Assembly (NCBI GenBank): GCA_964437215.1
Contig: CAYTFZ010000002.1
Coordinates: forward strand, 1 to 64,000
Length of the DNA stretch: 64,000 bases
Source: JAAYAN01 sp964437215
GTDB taxonomy: Bacteria > Bacteroidota > Ignavibacteria > Ignavibacteriales > Melioribacteraceae
Reading direction: 5' to 3'
Shown here: in pieces, positions 1 to 7,256 of the stretch
Position numbering within the stretch: position 1 is the stretch's first letter
How the letters are laid out: each line of letters starts with the position of its first letter
The notes under the pieces: model-generated
Seen by the model: the letters and a program-made list of their open reading frames with translations, nothing else
Database searches by the model: none
What the model was told of the DNA's origin: nothing
Program-made: the position numbers and the translations under genes

Positions 1-35
1 AAGCATATCCTGATTTTGAAAAAGTATCGAAATAA
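1..35 (+). CDS. C-terminal end of a probable ammonium transporter (partial)
   Basis: Only the last ten codons and a TAA stop (33-35) are in the window, in the frame starting at position 3. They read AYPDFEKVSK. Ammonium transporters often end in a cytoplasmic tail with an H-G-x-x-A-Y-P-x-F pattern, and here the next two genes are a TorF-like porin and a P-II protein, the usual partners of amt. The identification therefore rests on a short tail plus context. The rest of the gene lies upstream of the window. Confidence 0.45.
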   Translation, partial: AYPDFEKVSK

Positions 36-83
36 TTTATTTTAACGACGACAATTATAAAATTAAAACAATTGAGGTAAAAA

Positions 84-791
84 ATGAAAAAAGCAAGACT
101 ATTCAGCGTGTTTCTTTTAGCAATGTTTGTATCAGTTTATGTTAACGCTCAGGAATTAAGTGTTGGAGCTGACTTTGTAAGCCGTTATATTTGGAGAGGT
201 CTAGAAGCTGGTGACAATTTACCGGCAATTCAGCCATCTATAGAATTAGGATACGAAGGATTTGTTGCTGGAATTTGGGGTAGTTCTCCAATTTCAACAG
301 TTGCTAGTATTGGAAGCGAAATTGATTTCTATCTTGGTTATTCTTATGCTATAGAAAATGGCGGGGATGTTTCTTTAACAGCCACTGATTATTATTTTAC
401 AGATGCTGGTAATAAATTCAGCTCATTTGATACTGATGGATCAGGTGCTCATACTGTAGAATTAGCTCTCGGTTATTCAGGTCCTGAAACATTACCGGTT
501 TCTTTAATATTGGCAGTAAACGTTCATAATGATGAAGATAATTCATTGTATGCTCAAGTTGGTTATTCAATTCCAATTAAAGATGTTACACTCGATTTAT
601 TTGCAGGTATGACACCAGGTGGAGAAGTTGTAGAATATTATGGCACACAAAACTTTTCAGTTATAAATTTGGGTTTAACTGCTTCAAAAGAAATTAAGGT
701 TACAGAAGATTTTAGTATTCCTGTATTTGGAACTTGGGTTTATAATCCAGATCAGGAAATATCATACTTTGCTTTTGGCGTAAGTTTATAA
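84..791 (+). CDS. TorF/Gcw_chp-family putative outer-membrane porin
   Basis: A 235-residue protein with a clear signal peptide (MKKARLFSVFLLAMFVS..., cleavage near NAQ-E at residue 22-23). The mature start SVGADFVSRYIWRG is the hallmark of the TorF/Gcw_chp family of putative porins. The rest is short alternating beta strands (GYSYAIENGG, TDYYFTDAG), ending with the aromatic-rich strand ISYFAFGVSL expected of an outer-membrane barrel. No catalytic motif is expected. It lies 48 bp after a probable amt end and upstream of glnB, so a role in uptake of small nitrogen compounds is plausible but inferred. A strong hairpin terminator follows the gene, so glnB probably has its own promoter or depends on read-through. 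Confidence 0.8.
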   Translation: MKKARLFSVFLLAMFVSVYVNAQELSVGADFVSRYIWRGLEAGDNLPAIQPSIELGYEGFVAGIWGSSPISTVASIGSEIDFYLGYSYAIENGGDVSLTATDYYFTDAGNKFSSFDTDGSGAHTVELALGYSGPETLPVSLILAVNVHNDEDNSLYAQVGYSIPIKDVTLDLFAGMTPGGEVVEYYGTQNFSVINLGLTASKEIKVTEDFSIPVFGTWVYNPDQEISYFAFGVSL

Positions 792-829
792 ACACCACAT
801 GTACCTCTACTAGTACATAATCATCAAAG

Positions 830-863
830 GAGAGGCAGGTTTAAATCTGCCTCTCTTTTTTTT
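830..863 (+). terminator. Rho-independent terminator after the porin gene
   Basis: A perfect 9-bp stem, GAGAGGCAG (830-838) with CTGCCTCTC (847-855), encloses an 8-nt loop and is followed directly by eight T residues. It separates the porin gene from glnB. Confidence 0.9.
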
Positions 864-934
864 AAAGAATTTGATCAGAAATATTTTATTTTTCGTCGTA
901 CAAATAAAAAAATAAATATAGTTACAGGAGTATG

Positions 935-1273
935 ATGAAAAAAATTGATGCAATCATTCGTCCCCATAAACTTGAAGATGTTCATTCAGCACTTCAGGAA
1001 GCAGGTTTTACAGGAATTACCGTTTCAGAAGTAAGAGGTTACGGAAGACAGAAGGGGCATAAAGAAATTTACCGCGGAACTGAATATTTTCTGCAATTTG
1101 TACCTAAAGTGAAAATTGAGCTTATTTGTGCTGATTCTATGAAAGATATGGCAATCGACATAATAATTAAACATTCTAAAACTGGTGAACTTGGTGATGG
1201 AAAGATTTTTATTAGTTCGATTGACGATGCTGTGCGTATTCGAACAGAAGAAGCAGGCGAACAAGCTCTTTAA
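935..1273 (+). CDS. glnB: Nitrogen regulatory protein P-II
   Basis: A small trimeric signal protein that senses 2-oxoglutarate and ATP/ADP and regulates ammonium transport and nitrogen assimilation. The 112 residues match P-II from end to end: KKIDAIIRP at the start, T-loop KGHKEIYRGTEY, B-loop TGELGDGKIF, and C-terminal VRIRTEE. With the second ATG (935) as start, the T-loop tyrosine is residue 51, exactly the uridylylation site numbering of the family, and the AGGAG at 926-930 is spaced 4 nt away instead of 1 nt from the ATG at 932. Hence 935 is chosen. Whether it is GlnB or GlnK cannot be told from sequence; a neighbouring probable amt favours GlnK-like function. Confidence 0.95.
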   Translation: MKKIDAIIRPHKLEDVHSALQEAGFTGITVSEVRGYGRQKGHKEIYRGTEYFLQFVPKVKIELICADSMKDMAIDIIIKHSKTGELGDGKIFISSIDDAVRIRTEEAGEQAL

Positions 1274-1275
1274 TA

Positions 1276-2037
1276 CTAAATAAGCTTAATATCCTCGAGA
1301 AAGGGATATTTGATTCTTGCATTTGCAACAGTTTCCTTAAGGAGCTCAATTTTTGTTATGCATTCTTCGGAACCGGCTGTAAGGATTTCTTCCGAACGTG
1401 GTCCGAAAACAACACTGTTTCCGGAGTAATTATTGAAAGGGTCGTTGCCGGTTCGGTTAACCCCTACAAAATAACAAAGATTTTCCAAAGCTCGGGCGCG
1501 CGAAAGAATTTTCCAATGTTCTGTGCGCTGAACTGGCCAGTTTGCGATGTTAATTATTGCATCGCATCTGTTTTTTGCATAAAATCGGAAAAGTTCAGGA
1601 AATCTTAAATCGTAACAAACTGATAATCCGATTTTCCAGTCATCAGCTTTTGTAATTACAGGTTCGGAAGAAGATTGATAATATTTTTCTTCCTCTGCAA
1701 ACGAAAACAAATGAATCTTGCGATAGCGGGCAGCTATCAAACCGTTTCGGTCTATATGAAAAACAGTATTAAAAATATCTTTGCCGTCTTTTTCAATTAT
1801 TCCGGCAAAAAAATGTTTTTTCCGTTTGCGGGCTTCCGAAATAAAAAATGACAAACCTACTCCGTCTTCTTCTTCTGCAAAAAGTCCTGCATTCATTGTA
1901 TATCCTGTAAGCGTCATTTCCGGAAAAATAACAATGTCCTCATCGGCTAAATGCTTATCTAACATTTGTTTGATAGTAATTATGTTGTTTTCTTTGTTTT
2001 CAAATTCAGGAGAATATTGCACTAACGCTATTTCCAT
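1276..2037 (-). CDS. Carbon-nitrogen hydrolase (nitrilase superfamily, omega-amidase-like)
   Basis: A cytoplasmic amidase of 253 residues. The nitrilase Glu-Lys-Cys triad is visible: E40 in FPEMTLTGY, K107 in YRKIHLF, and C141 in GLSVCYDLRFPE. Length and motif spacing fit the YafV/Nit2 omega-amidase branch, which hydrolyses omega-amides such as 2-oxoglutaramate; the exact substrate is inference. The gene converges on glnB with only two bases between the stop codons, so there is no room for a separate terminator. It is transcribed divergently from the SpmAB-type gene. Confidence 0.88.
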   Translation of the reverse strand: MEIALVQYSPEFENKENNIITIKQMLDKHLADEDIVIFPEMTLTGYTMNAGLFAEEEDGVGLSFFISEARKRKKHFFAGIIEKDGKDIFNTVFHIDRNGLIAARYRKIHLFSFAEEEKYYQSSSEPVITKADDWKIGLSVCYDLRFPELFRFYAKNRCDAIINIANWPVQRTEHWKILSRARALENLCYFVGVNRTGNDPFNNYSGNSVVFGPRSEEILTAGSEECITKIELLKETVANARIKYPFLEDIKLI

Positions 2038-2145
2038 TTTTTACCGAAAAAATTAAATAATGATTTTCAAAATAAGAATTATTAAAAAAATAAATTCTTT
2101 TTTATGAAGATTCGTAATATTTTCATAATTTAGCAGATAGTTTGG

Positions 2146-2153
2146 TACATTTG
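2146..2153 (+). promoter_or_regulatory. Possible Bacteroidetes-type -7 box upstream of the SpmAB gene
   Basis: TACATTTG fits TAnnTTTG exactly and lies 22 bp before the ATG. The -33 element is imperfect (TTTC about 21 bp upstream), so this is a weak call based on one good half. Confidence 0.35.
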
Positions 2154-2175
2154 AGCACTATAAATAAGGTAGAAA

Positions 2176-3774
2176 ATGCTTAATTATATATGGACAGGAC
2201 TTATTGTTGCGGGAATACTTACTGCATTATTTTATGATATTAATGATGAGATTAAGAACACAAATAAAAATGGAATCGGCATTCCTGTCGAAATAAATTA
2301 TGATTCTGATAATAACACAATAGCCCTTATTAAAGCAAAAGATTTTAACAGCATTTATGAAGAAAATATAAAGAATGATCTCTTTTTAAAATGCGGACTG
2401 ATTAAAAATAAAAGTAATAAACCTGTATTTGTAAGAATTATTATAGAAGATGAAACGCCCTCTGTATTCAAAAAGATTGCTGAAGTTTCCGGAGAAAAAA
2501 ATGATTTCACTGCCGAAATAAAAATGTATTCCGAGTATGAAGGAATAATTAAAGCTAAAATTATTCCTGAAAAAATATCTTTTATAAAGATTAATGCTGT
2601 TACAAATGCAGTTATTGAATATGCCAAAACTGCTGTTAATATCTGCCTCGGGTTAATAGGTATAATGGTTCTCTGGCTTGGAATAATGAAAATAGGCGAG
2701 GAAGCCGGAATTATAAATATACTGGCAAGAATAATGAAACCTGTTACAAAATTTCTTTTTCCGGAAGTTCCTGCAGAACATCCCGCAATGGGAGCAATGA
2801 TAATGAATATGGCAGCAAATATGCTGGGACTAGGAAATGCCGCAACCCCTTTCGGACTTAAGGCGATGGAAGAACTCGATTCCTTAAATTCCGAAAAAGG
2901 TACGGCAACAAATGCGATGTGTACATTTTTAGCAATTAACACTGCCGGCTTAACATTAATTCCTGCTACTGCAATTGCTATAAGGGCTGCAGCGGGAAGC
3001 AGCAATCCCACGATAATTATCGGCACATCTTTGTTTGGAGCAGGCTGCGCAACTGTTACCGGAATTTTAGCAGCAAAACTGTTTGAGAAATTTTCTTCCG
3101 GAAAAGGATTCATTGAATCAGTAAAAAAAATAAATTTTAAAAGATTATTAACTTCGGTTATATCTGCAGCAATTGCAGTTTTTTTGATAATATTTTTAAT
3201 AAAATATTTATTCGAAAATAATTTTGTAAATACAGAAAAACTCAAATCTTTTATAAGTATTGCTTCTGTTTCGGCAATTCCTTTAATAATAATATTTTTT
3301 ATTGCTTTGGGTGCAGTGAAAAAAGTAAAGGTTTACGAAAAATTTATTGAAGGAGCTAAAGAAGGTTTTAACGTGGCTGTAAAAATAATTCCTTATCTGG
3401 TGGGAATGCTGGCAGCAATAGGAATTTTCCGTGCGGGTGGAGGAATGGAGATATTGATAAATATTCTTAAACCGGTTACAGATTTTATCGGGATGCCGGC
3501 AGAAGCCTTGCCGATGGCACTTATGCGTCCCTTATCCGGCAGCGGCTCGATGGGAATAATGGCAGAAATTATTTCGGTTCACGGCCCCGATTCATTTCTT
3601 GGCGTTCTCGTTTCAACAATTTTCGGAAGCACCGAAACAACATTTTATGTTATTGCTGTTTATTTCGGGGCAGTAAATATTAAACGCATCAGGCATTCCT
3701 TGGCAGCTGGAATTCTTGCCGATATTGCCGGAATTATTGGCGCATTATTCATTGTAAAAATGCTGTTCAGTTAA
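2176..3774 (+). CDS. Fused SpmA-SpmB-type membrane protein (Gate/nucleoside recognition domains)
   Basis: A 532-residue integral membrane protein. After an N-terminal membrane segment (about 1-20) comes a soluble stretch (about 25-135) predicted to face the periplasm. A SpmA-like half follows (MKIGEEAGII, HPAMGAMIMNMAANMLGLGNAATPFG, about 165-300) and then a SpmB-like half (about 390-532: IPYLVGMLAAIGIF, MRPLSGSGSMG, FGSTETTFYV). In endospore formers these are two proteins, SpmA and SpmB. Fusions are common in non-sporulating Bacteroidetes, where the function is unknown and is probably transport-related. The ATG at 2176 follows an AAGGTAG. Nothing suggests sporulation here. Confidence 0.85.
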   Translation: MLNYIWTGLIVAGILTALFYDINDEIKNTNKNGIGIPVEINYDSDNNTIALIKAKDFNSIYEENIKNDLFLKCGLIKNKSNKPVFVRIIIEDETPSVFKKIAEVSGEKNDFTAEIKMYSEYEGIIKAKIIPEKISFIKINAVTNAVIEYAKTAVNICLGLIGIMVLWLGIMKIGEEAGIINILARIMKPVTKFLFPEVPAEHPAMGAMIMNMAANMLGLGNAATPFGLKAMEELDSLNSEKGTATNAMCTFLAINTAGLTLIPATAIAIRAAAGSSNPTIIIGTSLFGAGCATVTGILAAKLFEKFSSGKGFIESVKKINFKRLLTSVISAAIAVFLIIFLIKYLFENNFVNTEKLKSFISIASVSAIPLIIIFFIALGAVKKVKVYEKFIEGAKEGFNVAVKIIPYLVGMLAAIGIFRAGGGMEILINILKPVTDFIGMPAEALPMALMRPLSGSGSMGIMAEIISVHGPDSFLGVLVSTIFGSTETTFYVIAVYFGAVNIKRIRHSLAAGILADIAGIIGALFIVKMLFS

Positions 3775-3969
3775 TAGATAAAAAAGTCGTTGTAACTTAA
3801 TTATATTTTGCTGATTATTGATAATTGAAAATTAAACTGAAAACTTGTATTTTCGAAAATTAGGCTATAAATAATCAGATATATCTTAATTGGAAGTATT
3901 TATAATTTTTTATTAGGAATAATGAGGTTGTTTTAGTTAAAATTGAGTAAAAATTAAATTCATAGTATT

Positions 3970-5091
3970 ATGAGAATAGGAATACCAAAAGAGACTGCTT
4001 TTGAAGAAAAGCGGGTAGGTATAGCGCCGGCTGGGGTTGACCAGCTGGTTAAAGCCGGACATAAAGTCTATATTGAATCAAATACAGGCATTGGCAGTCA
4101 TTTTTCAAACGAGGAGTATCAAAAAATGGGGGCGCAGCTTGTTTACAGCGCCGAAGAAATATACCAGCGATCCGAAATGATTGTAAAAGTAGCTCCGCCT
4201 TCCGAAAATGAAGCCGAAATGTTTGAAGAGGATCAGATACTATTTTCGTTTCTTAACATTTCGCTTAGCAAACAAAAAGTTATGCAGCTTTTTATAAACA
4301 AAAGAATTACTTCAATTAATTATGAATTGATTGAGAAAGAAGACCATTTTCCGGTATCACAATCGATGAGCGAAATTGCCGGACAGCTAGCCGTTCAGCT
4401 CGGCGAAAATTACCTTAGCAGCGATTTTGAATCGGGCAGAGGAATACTTTTAGGAGGAATTACTGGTGTTGCCCCCGCAGCAATAGTTATTTTAGGAGCC
4501 GGAGTTGTAGGACTAAATGCTGCAAAAGCTGCATTAGGAAGAGGAGCACAGGTTATAGTATTAGATAAAGAGCTTTCGCGTTTGCATAGACTGGAAAGTT
4601 TAGCCTCGAGTCATTTAACTACGGTTGTTGCCAATCCTTACACAATTTCGCGGGGAGTAAAATTTGCTGATATTCTAATAACTGCTATAAAAGTTCAGGG
4701 AGAAAAAGCTCCGCACGTTATTACGGAAGAAATGGTTAAGACGATGAAAAAAGGGACAGTGATTGTAGATGTTTCAATTGACCAGGGCGGAGCTGTGGAA
4801 ACTAGCAGACCCACAAGTCATTCGCATCCGGTTTTTATAAAGCATGGTGTAATACATTATTGCGTGCCGAATATTCCTTCGTTAGTTTCCAGAACTGCAA
4901 GTTACGGACTTACAAATTCGGCATTGGAGTTTATTTTATCGGTTGCAGATAACGGATTGATTAATGCGTTAGATCAAAAAAAAGGTCTTATGAATGCTGT
5001 TTTCACTCATAGCGGATATTGTTCCAACAACGCAGTGGCAAGCGTTTTTAATCTTGAATATAAAAAAATCAATATAAGCGCTGAAAATTAA
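3970..5091 (+). CDS. ald: Alanine dehydrogenase family protein (NAD-dependent)
   Basis: Alanine dehydrogenase interconverts L-alanine and pyruvate plus ammonia with NAD. The 373-residue protein begins RIGIPKET, with R15 (EEKRVGIAP) and K73 (MIVKVAPP) at the substrate-binding positions, a Rossmann motif VILGAGVVGLNAAKAALGRGA (about 175-195), and the Ald loop DVSIDQGGAVETSRPTSHSHP. An odd point is at residue 96: where classical Ald has the catalytic His (F-x-Y-L-H), this protein reads FSFLN, so the catalytic acid/base appears to be Asn. Activity as a true alanine dehydrogenase is therefore not certain; a related opine or saccharopine-type role is possible. The CoA hydrolase gene follows after 9 bp. 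Confidence 0.85.
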   Translation: MRIGIPKETAFEEKRVGIAPAGVDQLVKAGHKVYIESNTGIGSHFSNEEYQKMGAQLVYSAEEIYQRSEMIVKVAPPSENEAEMFEEDQILFSFLNISLSKQKVMQLFINKRITSINYELIEKEDHFPVSQSMSEIAGQLAVQLGENYLSSDFESGRGILLGGITGVAPAAIVILGAGVVGLNAAKAALGRGAQVIVLDKELSRLHRLESLASSHLTTVVANPYTISRGVKFADILITAIKVQGEKAPHVITEEMVKTMKKGTVIVDVSIDQGGAVETSRPTSHSHPVFIKHGVIHYCVPNIPSLVSRTASYGLTNSALEFILSVADNGLINALDQKKGLMNAVFTHSGYCSNNAVASVFNLEYKKINISAEN

Positions 5092-5100
5092 AGGAAAACT

Positions 5101-6453
5101 ATGCCCTTGCAGGAAAATAAAACAAATAAACATTTTAATGCTCCCTGGATGGCAAAATATAACCAAAAAATTACATCTGCCGATGAAGCGCTTAAAATAT
5201 TAAAATCGGGCGATAAAATTGTTATTCAGCCTGGCTGCGCTGCACCTTTCGAATTGATAGATGCAATGTGCCGCAGGAAAAATGAGCTGGAAAATGTAGA
5301 AATATATCACGTGCTTTTAGTAGGCGATCTTCCATATCTTCAACCGGGAATGGAAAAACATTTTAAGCATAAAGCTTTTTTTATAGGAAGCAATGCACGT
5401 AAGGCTGTTAATGAAGGCAGGGCAGAATTTGTTCCTATATTCCTTTCGGAAGTTACTCTCTTATTTAAAAGAGGAATTATTCAGGCAGATATTGCCTTTA
5501 TTCATGTTTCTCCGCCGGATGAACATGGTTTTTGCAGTTACGGTATTGATGTCGGGAATATAAAAACTCCTGCCGAAAAGGCAAAAACAGTAATTGCCCA
5601 GGTAAATGATAAAATGCCGCGGGGACTTGGAAACAGTTTCATTCACGTGAACAAAATAGATTATATAATTGAACATAACGCTCCGTTAATGGAACTTCCT
5701 CAAGTGGAACCCGGAACATCAAAAAAACTTCTTGAAGTTTACGATAAAATAGGTAAAAACGTCGCTTCGCTTATCGAGGACGGTTCAACTATTCAGATGG
5801 GAATAGGGGCAATCCCCGATTCGGTTCTTAAATATCTTAAAGATAAAAACGATTTAGGCATACATACCGAAATGTTTTCGGACGGTATTGTTGAACTTGT
5901 TGAAGAAGGAATAATTAACGGGGAAAGAAAAACTTTGCATCCCGGGAAAATTATTGCAGGTTTTTGCTTGGGAACGAAAAAAAGTTACGATTTTATAGAT
6001 AATAATCCCATAATTGAATTTCATCCGCAGGAATATGTAAATAATCCTTTTATTATTGCGCAAAACAGTAAAATGGTTGCTATAAATTCGGCAATAGAAA
6101 TTGACCTTACCGGACAAGTTTGCAGCGATTCTATCGGCACAAGATTTTACAGCGGCATCGGCGGACAAGTTGATTTTATTAGAGGCGCATCGCATTCCGA
6201 AGGAGGAAAACCGATTATTGCGCTTCCTTCAACAACAAAAGATGGAAAAATATCGAGAATTACAACTGTGTTGAAAGAAGGAGCGGGAGTTGTAACTTCT
6301 CGCGGAGATGTGCGGTACGTTGTAACAGAATACGGTGTTGCGCAGCTTTGGGGAAAATCTATTAAGGAACGGGCTGCCGCATTAATTGAAATTGCGCATC
6401 CCGGGTTCCGGCAGCAATTAACTGATTTTGCAAAACAAATTTATAAGATATAA
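5101..6453 (+). CDS. Acetyl-CoA hydrolase / 4-hydroxybutyrate CoA-transferase family
   Basis: A 450-residue class-I CoA transferase-type enzyme that would move CoA between acetate and another acid, or hydrolyse acetyl-CoA. The family marks are a nucleotide-binding region IQMGIGAIPDSVLKYL, the Glu-containing HTEMFSDGIVELVEEG that holds the probable catalytic glutamate, PQEYVNNP, the glycine-rich ARGAS-type loop (here IRGASHSEGGKPIIALPST), and the C-terminal VTEYGVAQLWGKS. The start is an ATG with AAAGGAAA just upstream. Only 9 bp separate it from ald and 2 bp separate it from the phosphatase gene, so the three are probably one transcript. Acetate or butyrate fermentation is the likely context, by inference. 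Confidence 0.88.
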   Translation: MPLQENKTNKHFNAPWMAKYNQKITSADEALKILKSGDKIVIQPGCAAPFELIDAMCRRKNELENVEIYHVLLVGDLPYLQPGMEKHFKHKAFFIGSNARKAVNEGRAEFVPIFLSEVTLLFKRGIIQADIAFIHVSPPDEHGFCSYGIDVGNIKTPAEKAKTVIAQVNDKMPRGLGNSFIHVNKIDYIIEHNAPLMELPQVEPGTSKKLLEVYDKIGKNVASLIEDGSTIQMGIGAIPDSVLKYLKDKNDLGIHTEMFSDGIVELVEEGIINGERKTLHPGKIIAGFCLGTKKSYDFIDNNPIIEFHPQEYVNNPFIIAQNSKMVAINSAIEIDLTGQVCSDSIGTRFYSGIGGQVDFIRGASHSEGGKPIIALPSTTKDGKISRITTVLKEGAGVVTSRGDVRYVVTEYGVAQLWGKSIKERAAALIEIAHPGFRQQLTDFAKQIYKI

Positions 6454-6455
6454 GT

Positions 6456-7148
6456 ATGATAGCAGTTATTGGAGATTTACACGGCTGTTTTTACACATTA
6501 ATTGAACTTTACAATAGTATCAGAAAAAAATATAAGGATATTCCAATTTATTGCGTTGGCGATATTGTAGACAGGGGTAATTTCAGTTGCAACGTTATGG
6601 ATTTTTTGATCAGCGAAAAAATTCTTTTTACCCCGGGAAACCACGATTATATGTTTTATCATTTCTTTAAAGATCCCACAAGTATTTTTGCCCGAAGCTG
6701 GGTTTTTAACGGCAATGAAGCAACTCTTAAATCATATAAAAATCAGGATGAAAAAGTATTCAAACACATCGAAGTTATAAGATCTGCTCCGTTATATTAC
6801 GATTTGCCCGATTGCTTCATTTCGCATGCAGGTATTTCTATAAAATTTGGTAATATTCTTGGCGGACTTCCTGAAAAAGAATTTTCAAGGAAAATTGAGG
6901 ATGTGGTTATATCAAATTACAGAGAAGATTCGGGGGTAATGTGGACACGGGATTCTCTGTTAAATATCGGAAAGTTGCAGATTGTAGGGCATACAAAGCA
7001 GCTCGAAATAACGTATATCGAAAATTCGGATGCTGTTTACATTGATACAGGTGCATTTGTAGGAAATAAACTAAGCGCTGTAATTGTAGAAAATAACGAG
7101 ATAGTAGATTCGCTTGAAGCAAAAACAAGCATGTCCGATATTATTTAG
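6456..7148 (+). CDS. Serine/threonine protein phosphatase-like metallophosphoesterase
   Basis: A 230-residue PPP-family phosphoesterase. The dinuclear metal motifs are in order: GDLHG (6-10), GDIVDRG (35-41), GNHD (61-64), then a His-containing FISHAG (about 121-126) and GHTKQ (about 180). This is the bacterial PrpA/PrpE or ApaH-like layout. It could dephosphorylate Ser/Thr/Tyr phosphoproteins or cleave diadenosine polyphosphates; sequence alone does not decide. It starts 2 bp after the CoA-transferase stop and precedes sprA by about 110 bp. Confidence 0.85.
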   Translation: MIAVIGDLHGCFYTLIELYNSIRKKYKDIPIYCVGDIVDRGNFSCNVMDFLISEKILFTPGNHDYMFYHFFKDPTSIFARSWVFNGNEATLKSYKNQDEKVFKHIEVIRSAPLYYDLPDCFISHAGISIKFGNILGGLPEKEFSRKIEDVVISNYREDSGVMWTRDSLLNIGKLQIVGHTKQLEITYIENSDAVYIDTGAFVGNKLSAVIVENNEIVDSLEAKTSMSDII

Positions 7149-7256
7149 GTAAAAATAAATAATCATAATTAAAACATTGAATTTTTTGAAAAAAATGAAT
7201 AAGTTTTTCGTCATCAAATTTTTAAAGGAGGTTAAATAGATAGTTTTTTACTATAA

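Noticed and set aside
2355..3245. Long open frame (296 codons) on the minus strand inside the SpmAB-type gene
   Set aside because: It is fully antisense to a strongly supported membrane protein, has low-complexity hydrophobic content and no ribosome site; a shadow of codon bias.
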